A stretch of 64,000 bases of DNA from contig JAQVPJ010000004.1 of NCBI GenBank assembly GCA_028702135.1, positions 61,112 to 125,111 on the forward strand, in the 5' to 3' direction. The DNA is from Eubacteriales bacterium. GTDB lineage: Bacteria > Bacillota > Clostridia > Oscillospirales > CAG-382. Numbering within the stretch: position 1 is the stretch's first letter; each line of letters opens with the position of its first letter. This document shows, in pieces, positions 54,114 through 62,563 of the stretch. The notes beneath the pieces were generated by a model that ran no database searches, was not told where the DNA came from, and was given only the letters and a program-made list of their open reading frames with translations. Made by a program: the position numbers and the translations under genes.

Positions 54114-54788
54114 TTATACTTTTATCTCCGCTTTATATCCCAATCCCCTTACAGTGGTGATTACAAATTCGTCCCAACCTGTAAATCTTTCCCGCAGCCT
54201 GTTAATATGAACATCCACAGTCCGCTCATCAGTCTCGGAATCATATCCCCAAATCTCATCCATCAACTGCTGGCGGGTAAATATCTTGTTCGGATAAGAG
54301 AGCAGCTTGTAAATCAGTAAAAACTCCTTCTGCGGCAACTCGTTCCTGCGGTCGCAATAATATGCAGTATATGAATCATAATCAAAAAGTGTTTTACCAA
54401 AGGACAGCTTATGCTCATTGATTATTCTTGCTCTGCGGAGCAGCGCTCCGATACGCAAAAGGAGCTCTTTGAGGTCTATGGGCTTCACCATGTAATCATC
54501 AGTACCGGTCAAAAAACCCCGTTCCATGTCGTTATATCCGCTCTTTGCGGTTACCATAAGGATCGGGAGCTTATATTGTGCATTTCTCAACGCCTCCGTA
54601 AGCTGATAACCGTCCAATCCCGGCATCATAATATCCGAAATGATCATATCAACATATTTTTTATCGATAATCTCAAGAGCACTCTTGCCGTCCGGTGCTT
54701 CAATGGCATGGTATCCGTTCCTGTTAAGAAAAGTACAGATAATCTTTCTTTGCTTTTCATCGTCCTCGACAACGAGAATGTCAAACAT
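54114..54788 (-). CDS. OmpR-family response regulator
   Basis: This 224-residue regulator has a receiver domain (acceptor Asp in VDMIISDIMMPGLDGYQ, near residue 52, and Lys in VKPIDLKELLLRI) and a winged-helix DNA-binding domain (about 130-222, with QLMDEIWGYDSETDERTVDV as the recognition part). It is paired with the kinase just downstream. A probable promoter (TTGAAA and TATTAT, 17 nt apart, minus strand 54825-54853) lies upstream. Targets are unknown, possibly including the cotranscribed C_GCAxxG_C_C gene. Confidence 0.92.
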   Translation of the reverse strand: MFDILVVEDDEKQRKIICTFLNRNGYHAIEAPDGKSALEIIDKKYVDMIISDIMMPGLDGYQLTEALRNAQYKLPILMVTAKSGYNDMERGFLTGTDDYMVKPIDLKELLLRIGALLRRARIINEHKLSFGKTLFDYDSYTAYYCDRRNELPQKEFLLIYKLLSYPNKIFTRQQLMDEIWGYDSETDERTVDVHINRLRERFTGWDEFVITTVRGLGYKAEIKV

Positions 54789-54936
54789 GATAAATCACCC
54801 CGCAGAAGGCTTATTATGTAGATTATAATACACGATTTTATACGGTATTTCAATAGCCGATATGCATTAGTTTATAATTAGTTTATATTGAGATGTTAAA
54901 CATTAATATATATATATGAGATTAGGAGGCGTGCGA

Positions 54937-56139
54937 ATGAGGCTTACAAAAGGACAGATAAAACGTCATAAACTGATTTACGGCTTTTTTAAGCTGCTGC
55001 TGACAAAGCCGTTTTCCAAAAGATATAACTTCACCTTTGAAAAATCCGGGCTGCCCGACGCTCCGTATATAATATTACCGAATCACAACACAGAGCTTGA
55101 TCCGTTGTTTATCGCTTTCTGCTTCCCGCATACATATTTTGTTGCGAGTGAGCACCTATTTAACAAAGGTTTTCTTTCAAAGCTGCTCACTCACTTTTTC
55201 TCTCCGATACCCCGGATGAAGAGCAGAGCCGATGTTACGACGGTTCTCGATATCCGCAGACGTTTGAATCAGGGTTGCAACATCTGCATTTTTCCCGAGG
55301 GGGACCGTTCTCTTGACGGCAGAACCGCGCGTCCTCATCCGTCGACCGGTGCATTGATAAAATCCTGCAAGGTGCCGTTCGTCACCTATATGCTCGAAGG
55401 TTCGTTTCTCACCCATCCGAGATGGAGTCTTGGTATCCGCAGGGGAAAAATGACAGGCAGGGTTGTAAACATCCATTATCCCGAACAATTCGCCGGTATG
55501 ACACCAGAGGAAATAAACGATGTTATATACAAAGATACTTATGACGACGCTTATAAGACACAGAATAAGCAGATGATACAATATAAAGGGAAAAATCTTG
55601 CTGAGGGATTGGAAAGCGCACTTTACTTATGCCCTAATTGCGGCAGACCTGAGCATTTAAGGAGCGAGAAAAACCATATTTTCTGCGAATGTGGAATGAG
55701 CGCAAAATATAATGAATACGGTTATTTCGAAAGCGATGATATCGGGATTAAGAATTTTACCGAATGGTACGACTGGCAGAGAGCGGAGCTATATAAAATG
55801 GCGGAGGATGCCTATTCTCGCTTCTTTGTTTCAGACAACGGTGTTTGCGTTTATAAAATAGATACACAGCGCAGGCATGTAAAACTTCCCCAAAACAGTA
55901 TAAAAATGAACAGACAACAGATTATACTCAGCGATGAGAATGGTGAGAAGATAGTCATAGATAATTCTTCTGTTTCTGGTTTATCGATATATTCAAGAAA
56001 CTGCCTGCTCCTTTTATCAAAGCAGGATTACTATGAAATAAAGCCATACGGCGATAAAAGTCGTGGATTCAATGCGCGCAAGTATCTGCATCTATATGAA
56101 TTTTCAAAAAAGGAGAACACAAATGAATTTCTCAAGTGA
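54937..56139 (+). CDS. 1-acyl-sn-glycerol-3-phosphate acyltransferase family protein with zinc-ribbon tail
   Basis: The N-terminal half of this 400-residue protein is a PlsC-type acyltransferase: HxxxxD motif in LPNHNTELDPLF near residue 50, FPEGDRSLDG near 125, which binds the acyl-acceptor phosphate. An unusual extension follows: a zinc ribbon with CPNC near residue 228 and CEC near 247, then a domain (about 280-385) of alternating hydrophobic/charged strands like a PH or GRAM fold (KIVIDNSSVSGLSIYSRN). The normal length of PlsC is about 240. I start at ATG 54937 with AGGAGG upstream. It overlaps the next gene by 17 nt. Confidence 0.85.
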   Translation: MRLTKGQIKRHKLIYGFFKLLLTKPFSKRYNFTFEKSGLPDAPYIILPNHNTELDPLFIAFCFPHTYFVASEHLFNKGFLSKLLTHFFSPIPRMKSRADVTTVLDIRRRLNQGCNICIFPEGDRSLDGRTARPHPSTGALIKSCKVPFVTYMLEGSFLTHPRWSLGIRRGKMTGRVVNIHYPEQFAGMTPEEINDVIYKDTYDDAYKTQNKQMIQYKGKNLAEGLESALYLCPNCGRPEHLRSEKNHIFCECGMSAKYNEYGYFESDDIGIKNFTEWYDWQRAELYKMAEDAYSRFFVSDNGVCVYKIDTQRRHVKLPQNSIKMNRQQIILSDENGEKIVIDNSSVSGLSIYSRNCLLLLSKQDYYEIKPYGDKSRGFNARKYLHLYEFSKKENTNEFLK

Positions 56140-57493
56140 AAACACAGATTTATGGAGCAACATTATCCAGCTCGCCATCATTTCCGGCGGGATTCTGCTT
56201 TCCAATGTCCTGCGCAGAAAAGTGTCGTTCGTACGCAAAGGTCTTGTACCCACTGCGGTTATTGCGGGTTTTTTGTTTTTATTCCTTAAAGCTGCAGGCG
56301 TTCTTGAAATGAATCCCGTGCTATTGGAAACGATTTGCTACCACGGAATCGGTCTTGGCTTTATCGCACTTTCACTTAGAATCCCGAGTAAAATAAAGGA
56401 TTCCGATAAAGCAATTGGCGCAAAAAGTGGCGCATTGATTGTTTCTACGTATCTGCTTCAGGGAGTTGTGGGAATTCTTGTTATAGCCGTTGTAAATATT
56501 TTTCTCGAGCACGATGTTTTTGCAGCAAGCGGATTATTGCTTCCGATGGGTTACGGGCAGGGTACGGGGCAAGCTAACAATGTCGGTATTATGTATGAGA
56601 AAATAGGCTTTGCGGGAGGTCAGTCATTCGGGCTTGCGATTGCTGCGACAGGATATTTATGCGCTTGTGTCGTGGGTATCATAGTCCTCAACGTCGCTGC
56701 AAAGAAGGGAAGACTGAAGCGTTCAGACTATATCGAGGGAACAGAGGACATAAGCAGCGAGAGCTTTCAGGACAACGGTGAGATCCCGGTTTCGGAGTCG
56801 ATAGACAGATTTACTATACAGATGGCGCTTGTTTTAATGGTCTATGGTCTTACTTACTATATGATTTACGGAATAACGGAACTTTTAGAAACTATCTCTC
56901 CGGGCGTTGCCGAGAGCCTGTCTTCCCTGTTCTGGGGATTTAATTTTATATTTGGTTCCTTGATAGCCATCATCGTAAGGGTTGTTTTCACAAAATTCCG
57001 CAAAGCGAATCTGATGACAAGACAGTATCAGAATAATTACCTTTTGAGCAGGATTTCCGGCTTCGCTTTCGACTTAATGATAGTCGCCGGAATAGCTGCG
57101 ATAGATATTAAGGATTTGAGCGGTTTATGGATTCCGTTCTTCGCATTGGCCATAGTCGGAGGAGTAATCACTCTTATTTATTTGAAAATAATATGCAAAC
57201 GAATATATCCCGGGTATTATTACGAGGGAATGCTCTCCATGTACGGAATGCTTACCGGAACGATAAGTTCAGGTGTGCTTTTACTCCGTGAGATTGATCC
57301 CAAGCTTGAGACACCCGCATCAAACAACCTGATTACGGGTAGCAGTTATGCGATAATGTTGGGAGCACCTCTGCTGCTTATCATCTCATTAGCACCACAA
57401 TCGATGTTTATGCTCTGCCTTTCGGTAGTCATTATGGCGGTGTATATGGTGGCGCTGATAGCATTTATGTATAAACTGAAGTTGAAAAAATAG
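56123..57493 (+). CDS. Sodium/glutamate symporter-like transporter (GltS family)
   Basis: This 456-residue membrane protein has about ten to twelve hydrophobic helices in a GltS-like arrangement, with two Gly-rich reentrant-type repeats: GLLLPMGYGQGTGQANNVG near residue 148 and MYGMLTGTISSGVLLL near 373. GltS transports glutamate with sodium. A middle hydrophilic loop (EGTEDISSESFQDNGE) is cytoplasmic. I start at ATG 56123 (MNFSSENTD), which has AAAGGAG upstream and lies inside the plsC-like gene. The substrate is uncertain because the family also includes non-glutamate members. Confidence 0.8.
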   Translation: MNFSSENTDLWSNIIQLAIISGGILLSNVLRRKVSFVRKGLVPTAVIAGFLFLFLKAAGVLEMNPVLLETICYHGIGLGFIALSLRIPSKIKDSDKAIGAKSGALIVSTYLLQGVVGILVIAVVNIFLEHDVFAASGLLLPMGYGQGTGQANNVGIMYEKIGFAGGQSFGLAIAATGYLCACVVGIIVLNVAAKKGRLKRSDYIEGTEDISSESFQDNGEIPVSESIDRFTIQMALVLMVYGLTYYMIYGITELLETISPGVAESLSSLFWGFNFIFGSLIAIIVRVVFTKFRKANLMTRQYQNNYLLSRISGFAFDLMIVAGIAAIDIKDLSGLWIPFFALAIVGGVITLIYLKIICKRIYPGYYYEGMLSMYGMLTGTISSGVLLLREIDPKLETPASNNLITGSSYAIMLGAPLLLIISLAPQSMFMLCLSVVIMAVYMVALIAFMYKLKLKK

Positions 57494-57837
57494 CATATCC
57501 AATCCAAACGAACCTGTTTGTATAAAATGAAAGATTATTCCTAATCAAAATCTTAATCAGGGGCGAAAAAAGTCATAGCTCGACATTACATAAACTGAAT
57601 GTCTAAAATCAAATCAGTTTTACCGGCTCTCGTGTTAATCTGGGAGAACATACTTACCTGTGACATTTCTGCAAAAAAGATGATTGAATCACGGATGATG
57701 AAAAGTTCTAGTAAAACATAACTATGAGATTGAAATCGACTTGACTGTTGACTGCGAAGCATTGGGAATTTCCCCTGAAGAAGGATTTGTATTTAAGGAA
57801 AATGTGTAAAACAGAGAGATATAGAAATCCAAAGAAT

Positions 57838-57890
57838 AAGCCCGCTAACCAACGTCTTGGCATGCAAGCCGTTATGATTAGCGGGCTTTG
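57838..57890 (+). terminator. Long two-part hairpin, probable terminator
   Basis: The outer stem AAGCCCGCTAA (57838-57848) pairs with TTAGCGGGCTT (57878-57888), and inside it AACGTCTTG pairs with CAAGCCGTT (one mismatch). A short T-rich end follows. It sits next to the tRNA remnant, as tRNA terminators do. Confidence 0.6.
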
Positions 57891-57898
57891 AGTCCTAT

Positions 57899-57937
57899 TG
57901 CTGGAGATAAGCGGGATTAAAACGCTGACCTCTGAAG
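57899..57937 (-). pseudogene. Degenerate 3' end of tRNA-Ala (probable attachment-site remnant)
   Basis: Read on the minus strand, the segment matches the 3' part of tRNA-Ala: CAGAGGTCAGCG, then a mutated T-loop, ATCCCGCTTATCTCC and a CCA-like AGCA. The 5' half, anticodon and D-arm are missing. Such partial tRNA ends remain when an element integrates at a tRNA gene. It marks the left edge of the AT-rich region. Confidence 0.55.
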
Positions 57938-58019
57938 GTACTGCGTAAAATTTTGTGTAAATTGATTTTCCCTCGAAACAAAAATCCTTCATAAATCATG
58001 GTTTTGCATATTGCGAAAA

Positions 58020-58283
58020 CTATTCCAGTGAGATTTTTTCGAAAGAAATATTTTTCAAAACCTCTAAGTCTGTCATTCCGTTTTCATTTTCTGTATTACA
58101 AAATTTTACTTGTAAAATCATCGAATTAAATATTATACTATATCTTCTCATACCATTTTTCGTTACAATTAATAAACAATTTTCTTTTTGATTATTAATT
58201 TCTATTTCTATTTCACTGCATGAAGAAAATGAATCATCATTTTTCCAATCTTCATCAGTATATTCAAGATAGCTTTTGTTCAT
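58020..58283 (-). CDS. Short hypothetical protein, possibly 3' part of a larger gene
   Basis: This 87-codon frame starts with ATG (MNKSYLEYTDEDWKNDD) but has no ribosome binding site. The same frame stays open for about 43 more codons upstream, without an ATG, GTG or TTG that has a good site, and those codons read like protein (KDLLVSVSFEIISEDY, EYLEQKGIAEYKKKIL). It may therefore be the remains of a longer gene. The protein is soluble, acidic and AT-rich in codon use. I do not recognise it; small proteins like this next to lipoproteins may be immunity proteins, but nothing shows it here. Confidence 0.45.
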   Translation of the reverse strand: MNKSYLEYTDEDWKNDDSFSSCSEIEIEINNQKENCLLIVTKNGMRRYSIIFNSMILQVKFCNTENENGMTDLEVLKNISFEKISLE

Positions 58284-58409
58284 ACCAAGTATTTTCTTTT
58301 TATATTCAGCAATACCCTTTTGCTCTAGATACTCTCTGTAATCTTCACTAATTATTTCAAAACTAACACTTACTAATAAATCCTTTATAATGCACGGATA
58401 TTGAATTAA

Positions 58410-58910
58410 TTATAATAATGGAAGATCAATAATAAACATACCACCGTGATCGGGATCATCAAATATTTCTACTTCCTCGTTTAAATATTGAGGATAATAA
58501 ATACAACCATCCTTACGAATAAGTTTAAGCAACTCTGAGTAGCTATTTCTAATTCTATCAGCTTTGTTTAAATCCGGTGTGTTAATTGATATTTCTTCGC
58601 AATCAATATAATTTATATGATCAATTAATTCTTGTTTACTATATGTAACAAACATTATAAAATGTTGTTCATCACCGCCACTACAAAGTATGTTTTCATC
58701 ATATTCATTGTTCGGCATCTCGATATCATTTAATGATTCTTCAAAATCATTATCCGACATTTTGACATCATTTAATGATTCTTCAAATGAATTGTCAGCT
58801 TCTGAACTTGATGCACCTTGATAAGAAAAATCATCACTGTTGATACTTGTACAACTTGAAATAATTATAATTACACAAAAAGCACAAAATAGTTGAATGG
58901 TTTTTTTCAT
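58410..58910 (-). CDS. Small lipoprotein with 14-residue tandem repeat
   Basis: This 166-residue protein has a lipoprotein signal (MKKTIQLFCAFCVIIIISSC, Cys 20). A 14-residue unit is repeated (SFEESLNDVKM then DFEESLNDIEM), encoded by two 21-bp identical DNA blocks exactly 42 bp apart (58725-58745 and 58767-58787). The C-terminal part (residues about 85-166) is a compact, acidic domain with KQELIDHINYIDCEEI and HGGMFIIDLPLL. It has no known domain. It lies next to the metalloprotease pseudogene and could be its former partner or inhibitor. Confidence 0.6.
   Translation of the reverse strand: MKKTIQLFCAFCVIIIISSCTSINSDDFSYQGASSSEADNSFEESLNDVKMSDNDFEESLNDIEMPNNEYDENILCSGGDEQHFIMFVTYSKQELIDHINYIDCEEISINTPDLNKADRIRNSYSELLKLIRKDGCIYYPQYLNEEVEIFDDPDHGGMFIIDLPLL
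58725..58787 (-). repeat. Tandem 42-bp repeat inside the lipoprotein gene
   Basis: The 21-nt block ATCATTTAATGATTCTTCAA plus A occurs at 58725-58745 and 58767-58787 with a 42-bp period, so the reading frame is kept. It could vary in copy number by slippage. Confidence 0.8.
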
Positions 58911-58930
58911 AAATTTATCTCCTCAAATCA

Positions 58931-59345
58931 TTAATAATTTTCGTTAATGAATTCATTCATGTCATTAAGACAATGATCACAAAATAAATCTTCATATGAA
59001 TCCCAATCGGTAATTTCAGGTCTAAAATAAGTGCCTTATCCTTGTCTTCCATTAATATTATCCATTATACAATATTTATCCCTTCTTTCAGCGGGGTTAT
59101 CGTTATGATCTGGGTTATCACAATAAGCTGCATTTACACATTCTTAGTTTGAATCGAGCTTACAAAAATGATTAGGTGCTCCAAATTGATGAGCGAGCTC
59201 ATGTACTAAATCTCTTTGACGATAACCTGTAATGCCACGTTCTGCTTTAATTGATTGAATAAAGTGCATAGCTTATTTAATTGCCTTGATGTATAGATCA
59301 TGTGTAAACTCCTAACTCGCGAATCTGCTTTATGTTCTGTAGATA
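58931..59345 (-). pseudogene. Metzincin-type zinc metalloprotease pseudogene
   Basis: The minus strand encodes a protease fragment broken by three in-frame TAA codons. The zinc-binding site HELAHQFGAPNH (59168-59203) is the metzincin signature HExxHxxGxxH. Around it the frame reads AERGITGYRQRDLV before and FCKLDSN-stop-ECVNAAYCDNPDHND after, followed by RRDKYCIMD, the usual metzincin Met-turn, then another TAA and a Cys-rich C-terminal part to the true stop at 58931. Upstream is an earlier TAA (after YIKAIK) and a frameshift near 59310. Each TAA sits where Gln (CAA) would fit. The gene is dead unless read-through occurs. Confidence 0.75.
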
Positions 59346-59372
59346 ATGGGCTCGCCACGTCTGACACTGGAA

Positions 59373-60155
59373 CTAATTCAATGAATTCAAGATGAAATTA
59401 TAAGAATGCTCCATTGCCTTAATTGCATCTTCTTCTGTTTTAACATTGTTTCTCTCAGGATTATCTAAATCCAATTCAATAGTTAAAGGATTATTGTAAT
59501 TTTCTTTTTGGAGCATTTTTATGAACCGTGCTAATGGCAAATTCCCTGTCCCTAATATTTTGTGCTCAACTCCATTCAAATTGTCACTAATATGTATATT
59601 TCTTATAAATTCATTAAAATAATAATAACCATCAATAATATCTTTGTTGGTGCTTCCCCAATGTGACACATCAAATGTTATCCCGATTTGATGCATCGTA
59701 ATAAAAGGAAGGAGTTCCTCTGGACTTTGTAAAATACTGGTTACCGGCATGAAATGAACGTTCTCCGTGCAAATGGGAATACTTGATTTACTAAATGCGA
59801 TTAAATTTTCTTTGTGCTCTTCATCAACCGAAAACACTTTCTTATTTTGATCAAAATGAAATGTATCATGCGTAACAATTACACCAGCGCCCAATATATG
59901 GGCTAATTCTAAACTTCTATTAATCCAATACTTTTCACTTTCTTTTTCTTGCACAAGTGGTCCTAACGGAGCATGTATCGATAATACATTTAAATTATTT
60001 TTCGCTACCTCCGTCGCAATTTCATCAAAAGAAATATCTCTAAATGCTTGATTGAGAAATATCTTTATGTTTTTACAACTCGTCATTGAAATCATTGATA
60101 AGATTTTTTTATAGTCCAGACTATAGAAAGCACCAGTAGAAATAGAAATAATCAT
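59373..60155 (-). CDS. Sugar phosphate isomerase/epimerase-like TIM-barrel protein
   Basis: This 260-residue protein belongs to the xylose isomerase-like/AP endonuclease family 2 fold. Metal-site positions are suggested by LSIHAPLG near residue 58, GVIVTHDTFHF near 92, ICTENVHFM near 133 (Glu), ITFDVSHWGST near 160 (Asp/His), and NIHISDNLNGVEHKILGTGN near 188, with PLTIELDLDNP near the end. Reactions in this family range from isomerases to epimerases, so the substrate is unknown. It is intact and AT-rich, located with a broken carbamoyltransferase and nucleotidyltransferase genes. Confidence 0.78.
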   Translation of the reverse strand: MIISISTGAFYSLDYKKILSMISMTSCKNIKIFLNQAFRDISFDEIATEVAKNNLNVLSIHAPLGPLVQEKESEKYWINRSLELAHILGAGVIVTHDTFHFDQNKKVFSVDEEHKENLIAFSKSSIPICTENVHFMPVTSILQSPEELLPFITMHQIGITFDVSHWGSTNKDIIDGYYYFNEFIRNIHISDNLNGVEHKILGTGNLPLARFIKMLQKENYNNPLTIELDLDNPERNNVKTEEDAIKAMEHSYNFILNSLN

Positions 60156-60267
60156 AATAAAACCATCCTTATTAATTTTTTATTTTAAGAAGAAAATCTT
60201 GCTCTTAGACACAGTTATGCGATTACTAGTTCATTTTTGACATTACACTTTCTTGATGGGCGTTATT

Positions 60268-61062
60268 TTAATCTAAGACCCCTTTCAGATCGGGAATTAT
60301 ACGTGAGCCAGTATTTTTATAAAACAATGGCTTGTAATAATCATATCTGAACATATACAAAGCATGCGCTATTTTTTTTATGAATTGATCATCAGCTAAC
60401 CAGTCTTTGAACTTCCAATCAACCTTTGAGATGAATTCATATTCTTTGTAATATTTAATGCTTTTTTGGTCCATGTTGAGTATTATCTGAGATAATAACG
60501 AATGATATTCTGCTTTTTTGTGCTTTTGCTGTTGGGATTGCGCAATTACAAATACTACAATTGCATTTTGAAAAGAGGGGAAAAGAGCGTTCGATGTTTG
60601 AATTATTTTTAAAAGCAAGTTGTACAGTGAATTTTCATCGACTTTGTAATAATTTAAAATGATGTTGGTAAATAGATCTGGCAATGAAATTGGAGATTTT
60701 GCTGTCGGTGAGTACATTTCTCTCATTTTTATTAATTGTCCTATTTCATCTTCTTGAATATATGGGAAAGGATGCATGTGACTTTTCCTGTAGATATCAT
60801 AATAACCTTCGATTGCAATATTGTTATTTTTGTATAACGCCCTCAAGCACTCAAGGCAGGCTTTTATATAGTAGTAATTATTGTTTCTATATAGCCTGTT
60901 TTCAACACTACCTGCTTTTTGAGGATGGACATAATAACATGCAGTAGCATTTATAGCTGCTTCTATCGTTTCATTTTTTTCCACCTGTGAAACAACAAAA
61001 TTAGGTTTATCAAACATACTGATAATCGGTGATCCTATTGACTTACTTAAATCTAAACCCAT
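60268..61062 (-). CDS. Helical C-terminal partner of the nucleotidyltransferase gene
   Basis: This 264-residue protein is mostly helical (LKMREMYSPT, SLYNLLLKIIQTSNALFPSFQ) with no catalytic motif. It begins MGLDLSKSIGSPII immediately where the upstream nucleotidyltransferase frame ends, overlapping it by 10 nt. In the upstream frame the last residues are VHSIW, so the pair reads like one protein split by a one-base frameshift. Alternatively the two are coupled genes, as in nucleotidyltransferase/helical-partner pairs. It may provide the substrate-binding part. No similarity to a named enzyme is apparent. Confidence 0.5.
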   Translation of the reverse strand: MGLDLSKSIGSPIISMFDKPNFVVSQVEKNETIEAAINATACYYVHPQKAGSVENRLYRNNNYYYIKACLECLRALYKNNNIAIEGYYDIYRKSHMHPFPYIQEDEIGQLIKMREMYSPTAKSPISLPDLFTNIILNYYKVDENSLYNLLLKIIQTSNALFPSFQNAIVVFVIAQSQQQKHKKAEYHSLLSQIILNMDQKSIKYYKEYEFISKVDWKFKDWLADDQFIKKIAHALYMFRYDYYKPLFYKNTGSRIIPDLKGVLD

Positions 61063-61406
61063 ATAGAATGAACCAGATTAATTCTTTCGTTATCAATCAA
61101 TATAAACGAACTGGTTATATTAGGATATAACTCATTAAAATACACTGAAACATTTCCTAAAAATTCATTTTCCATATATTCATTTGATATCACGATCATA
61201 TAATCAATATCAGAATTTAATGAAAGATGACCTTCAATATTAACTGACGGCTCTTTCCTTGCCATCGAACCTGTATAATAAACAATAGCGATGATATTAT
61301 TCCTTTTCAACTCTTTAAATAATTGCTCATTTAAAAAGTCCACCTCACCGATAATAAACTTTTTTTGCTCCTCATTTAGAAATACAGAATTTGCGCAGAC
61401 ATCCAT
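61053..61406 (-). CDS. Nucleotidyltransferase-domain protein (Pol beta-like)
   Basis: This 117-residue protein has the minimal nucleotidyltransferase pattern: YTGSMARKEP (GS motif) and, after it, LNSDIDYMIVIS with two metal-binding Asp. It has the usual beta strand/helix order but lacks a C-terminal domain of its own. I start at ATG 61406 (MDVCANSVF) with AAGGGTGATAA upstream; an in-frame ATG further up has no site. It could transfer a nucleotide to an antibiotic, tRNA or protein. The frame ends exactly where the next gene begins (see above). Confidence 0.65.
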   Translation of the reverse strand: MDVCANSVFLNEEQKKFIIGEVDFLNEQLFKELKRNNIIAIVYYTGSMARKEPSVNIEGHLSLNSDIDYMIVISNEYMENEFLGNVSVYFNELYPNITSSFILIDNERINLVHSIWV

Positions 61407-61428
61407 AATTATCACCCTTTTCAAATAA

Positions 61429-62514
61429 TTAAAGCTCAAAGTGGTTCCATTGAATTTTATTTAATAGCATTTTATTGTATCGCTTAAGAACTTGTATGTC
61501 TTTTTCTTTTCCTAAATCAATCGTTTTTCGTAACCGTGGCTGGCTATAATATGTGATAAGATCACTTTTGCTAATATGAAACGGATTGTCTTTTTCAAGT
61601 AAATTCTGCTTTTCACATTCATCATATGGGAAGATATATTGTGTATCTCTTTGACAAGGCTTATCAACGGTATATTTTTCATGAGACTTGAGTTTAATCC
61701 GAATGCCATTAAAATAGACAATCACAATATTTTTTCTTAGCGCGAAATTTAACGCTTGTGCTATCGTATTAATAATTGGCTCTCCCCTGTCATTCAGAGA
61801 AGTATTGCATAGTATGGGCACTCCAGTTAGTCGATAAAATTGTAATATAACATCAGATAATAAATTTTCATGTTCTTTTAAAGTTTGAACTCTAGCAGTA
61901 CCGTCCAAGTGAAGAATTGAGGTAACTGTTTCTTCTTTATCATGTATGATCTTAAAAGTATGTAACATGTATGGTGATTCATATGCATCCTCAAACCATT
62001 CACTTACATGGCTCTCTAAAATAATAGGAGCCACTGGACGCCACCATTCTCGTTGCTTTACTTTGTTCAAAAAATCTTTGGATTTTGGATTCGTGGGATC
62101 AGCAATAATAGAACGGTTTCCAAGAGCTCTGGGGCCAATTTCGGCGCGATCATTAAACCAAACTATTGGCTGTTCGCGAATATCGTCGACCGTTTTATTG
62201 ACATCAAAATCTTCTATTCCGCCAATAAACATATCCAATTTGTTTTCTTTAATTGCCTCTACTAAAGAGTTATCACTATCGCCATAATATGCATTTTGAA
62301 GATTAAAACGAATGTCAGGCACTTTTTTATAAATTTCATACAATCCAATTCCTAATGCTAATCCACTATCACTAACGCAAGGAGTACCTAAAAAACCTAA
62401 AAATCCGAATTCTTTCATTAACAAGTGATTGGTTGGACAATTAAGAGCGTATGGATATCGTAATTTTAAACGTTTCAAAAATCGTATTCTCCACATTTTT
62501 TCGGATAAAAACAC
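61429..62514 (-). pseudogene. Carbamoyltransferase (NodU/CmcH family), N-terminal part missing
   Basis: From about residue 17 the sequence matches the C-terminal two-thirds of carbamoyltransferases that add carbamoyl groups to sugars or antibiotics: YALNCPTNHLLMKEFGFLGF, PCVSDSGLALGIGLYEIY, AYYGDSDN, and WFNDRAEIGPRALGNRSIIA with REWWRPVAPIILESH. Full-length members are about 550-600 residues and begin with a kinase-like region holding HHxxH, which is absent. The first 16 residues (MFLSEKMWRIRF) do not fit the family and a terminator stands just upstream, so the gene was truncated by a deletion. The C-terminal domain alone is unlikely to be active. Confidence 0.75.
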
Positions 62515-62519
62515 AAAAA

Positions 62520-62558
62520 AATCCGAAGCAATTTAACACCACTTCGGATTTTGATTAA
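62520..62558 (-). terminator. Terminator upstream of the truncated carbamoyltransferase
   Basis: The perfect 9-bp stem AATCCGAAG/CTTCGGATT (62520-62528 and 62542-62550) is followed by T-rich sequence on the minus strand. It ends transcription from the radical SAM fragment. Confidence 0.7.
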
Positions 62559-62563
62559 ATTTT

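Larger units (their letters stand above)
57494..58019. other. Intergenic region at island boundary
   Basis: This 526-nt region has no complete gene. A 36-codon open stretch on the plus strand (about 57700-57809, ending EEGFVFKENV then TAA) may be a fragment of a mobile-element gene but cannot be named. A long hairpin and a degenerate tRNA end follow (listed separately). Composition changes here from mixed to AT-rich. Confidence 0.4.

Noticed and set aside
57708..57992. 94-residue minus-strand frame over the tRNA remnant
   Set aside because: It runs through the terminator hairpin and tRNA end and has no start signals.
58931..59345. Alternative genetic code with TAA read as Gln
   Set aside because: Many intact genes in the window end in TAA and contain no internal TAA, so decay of one gene is the simpler reading.
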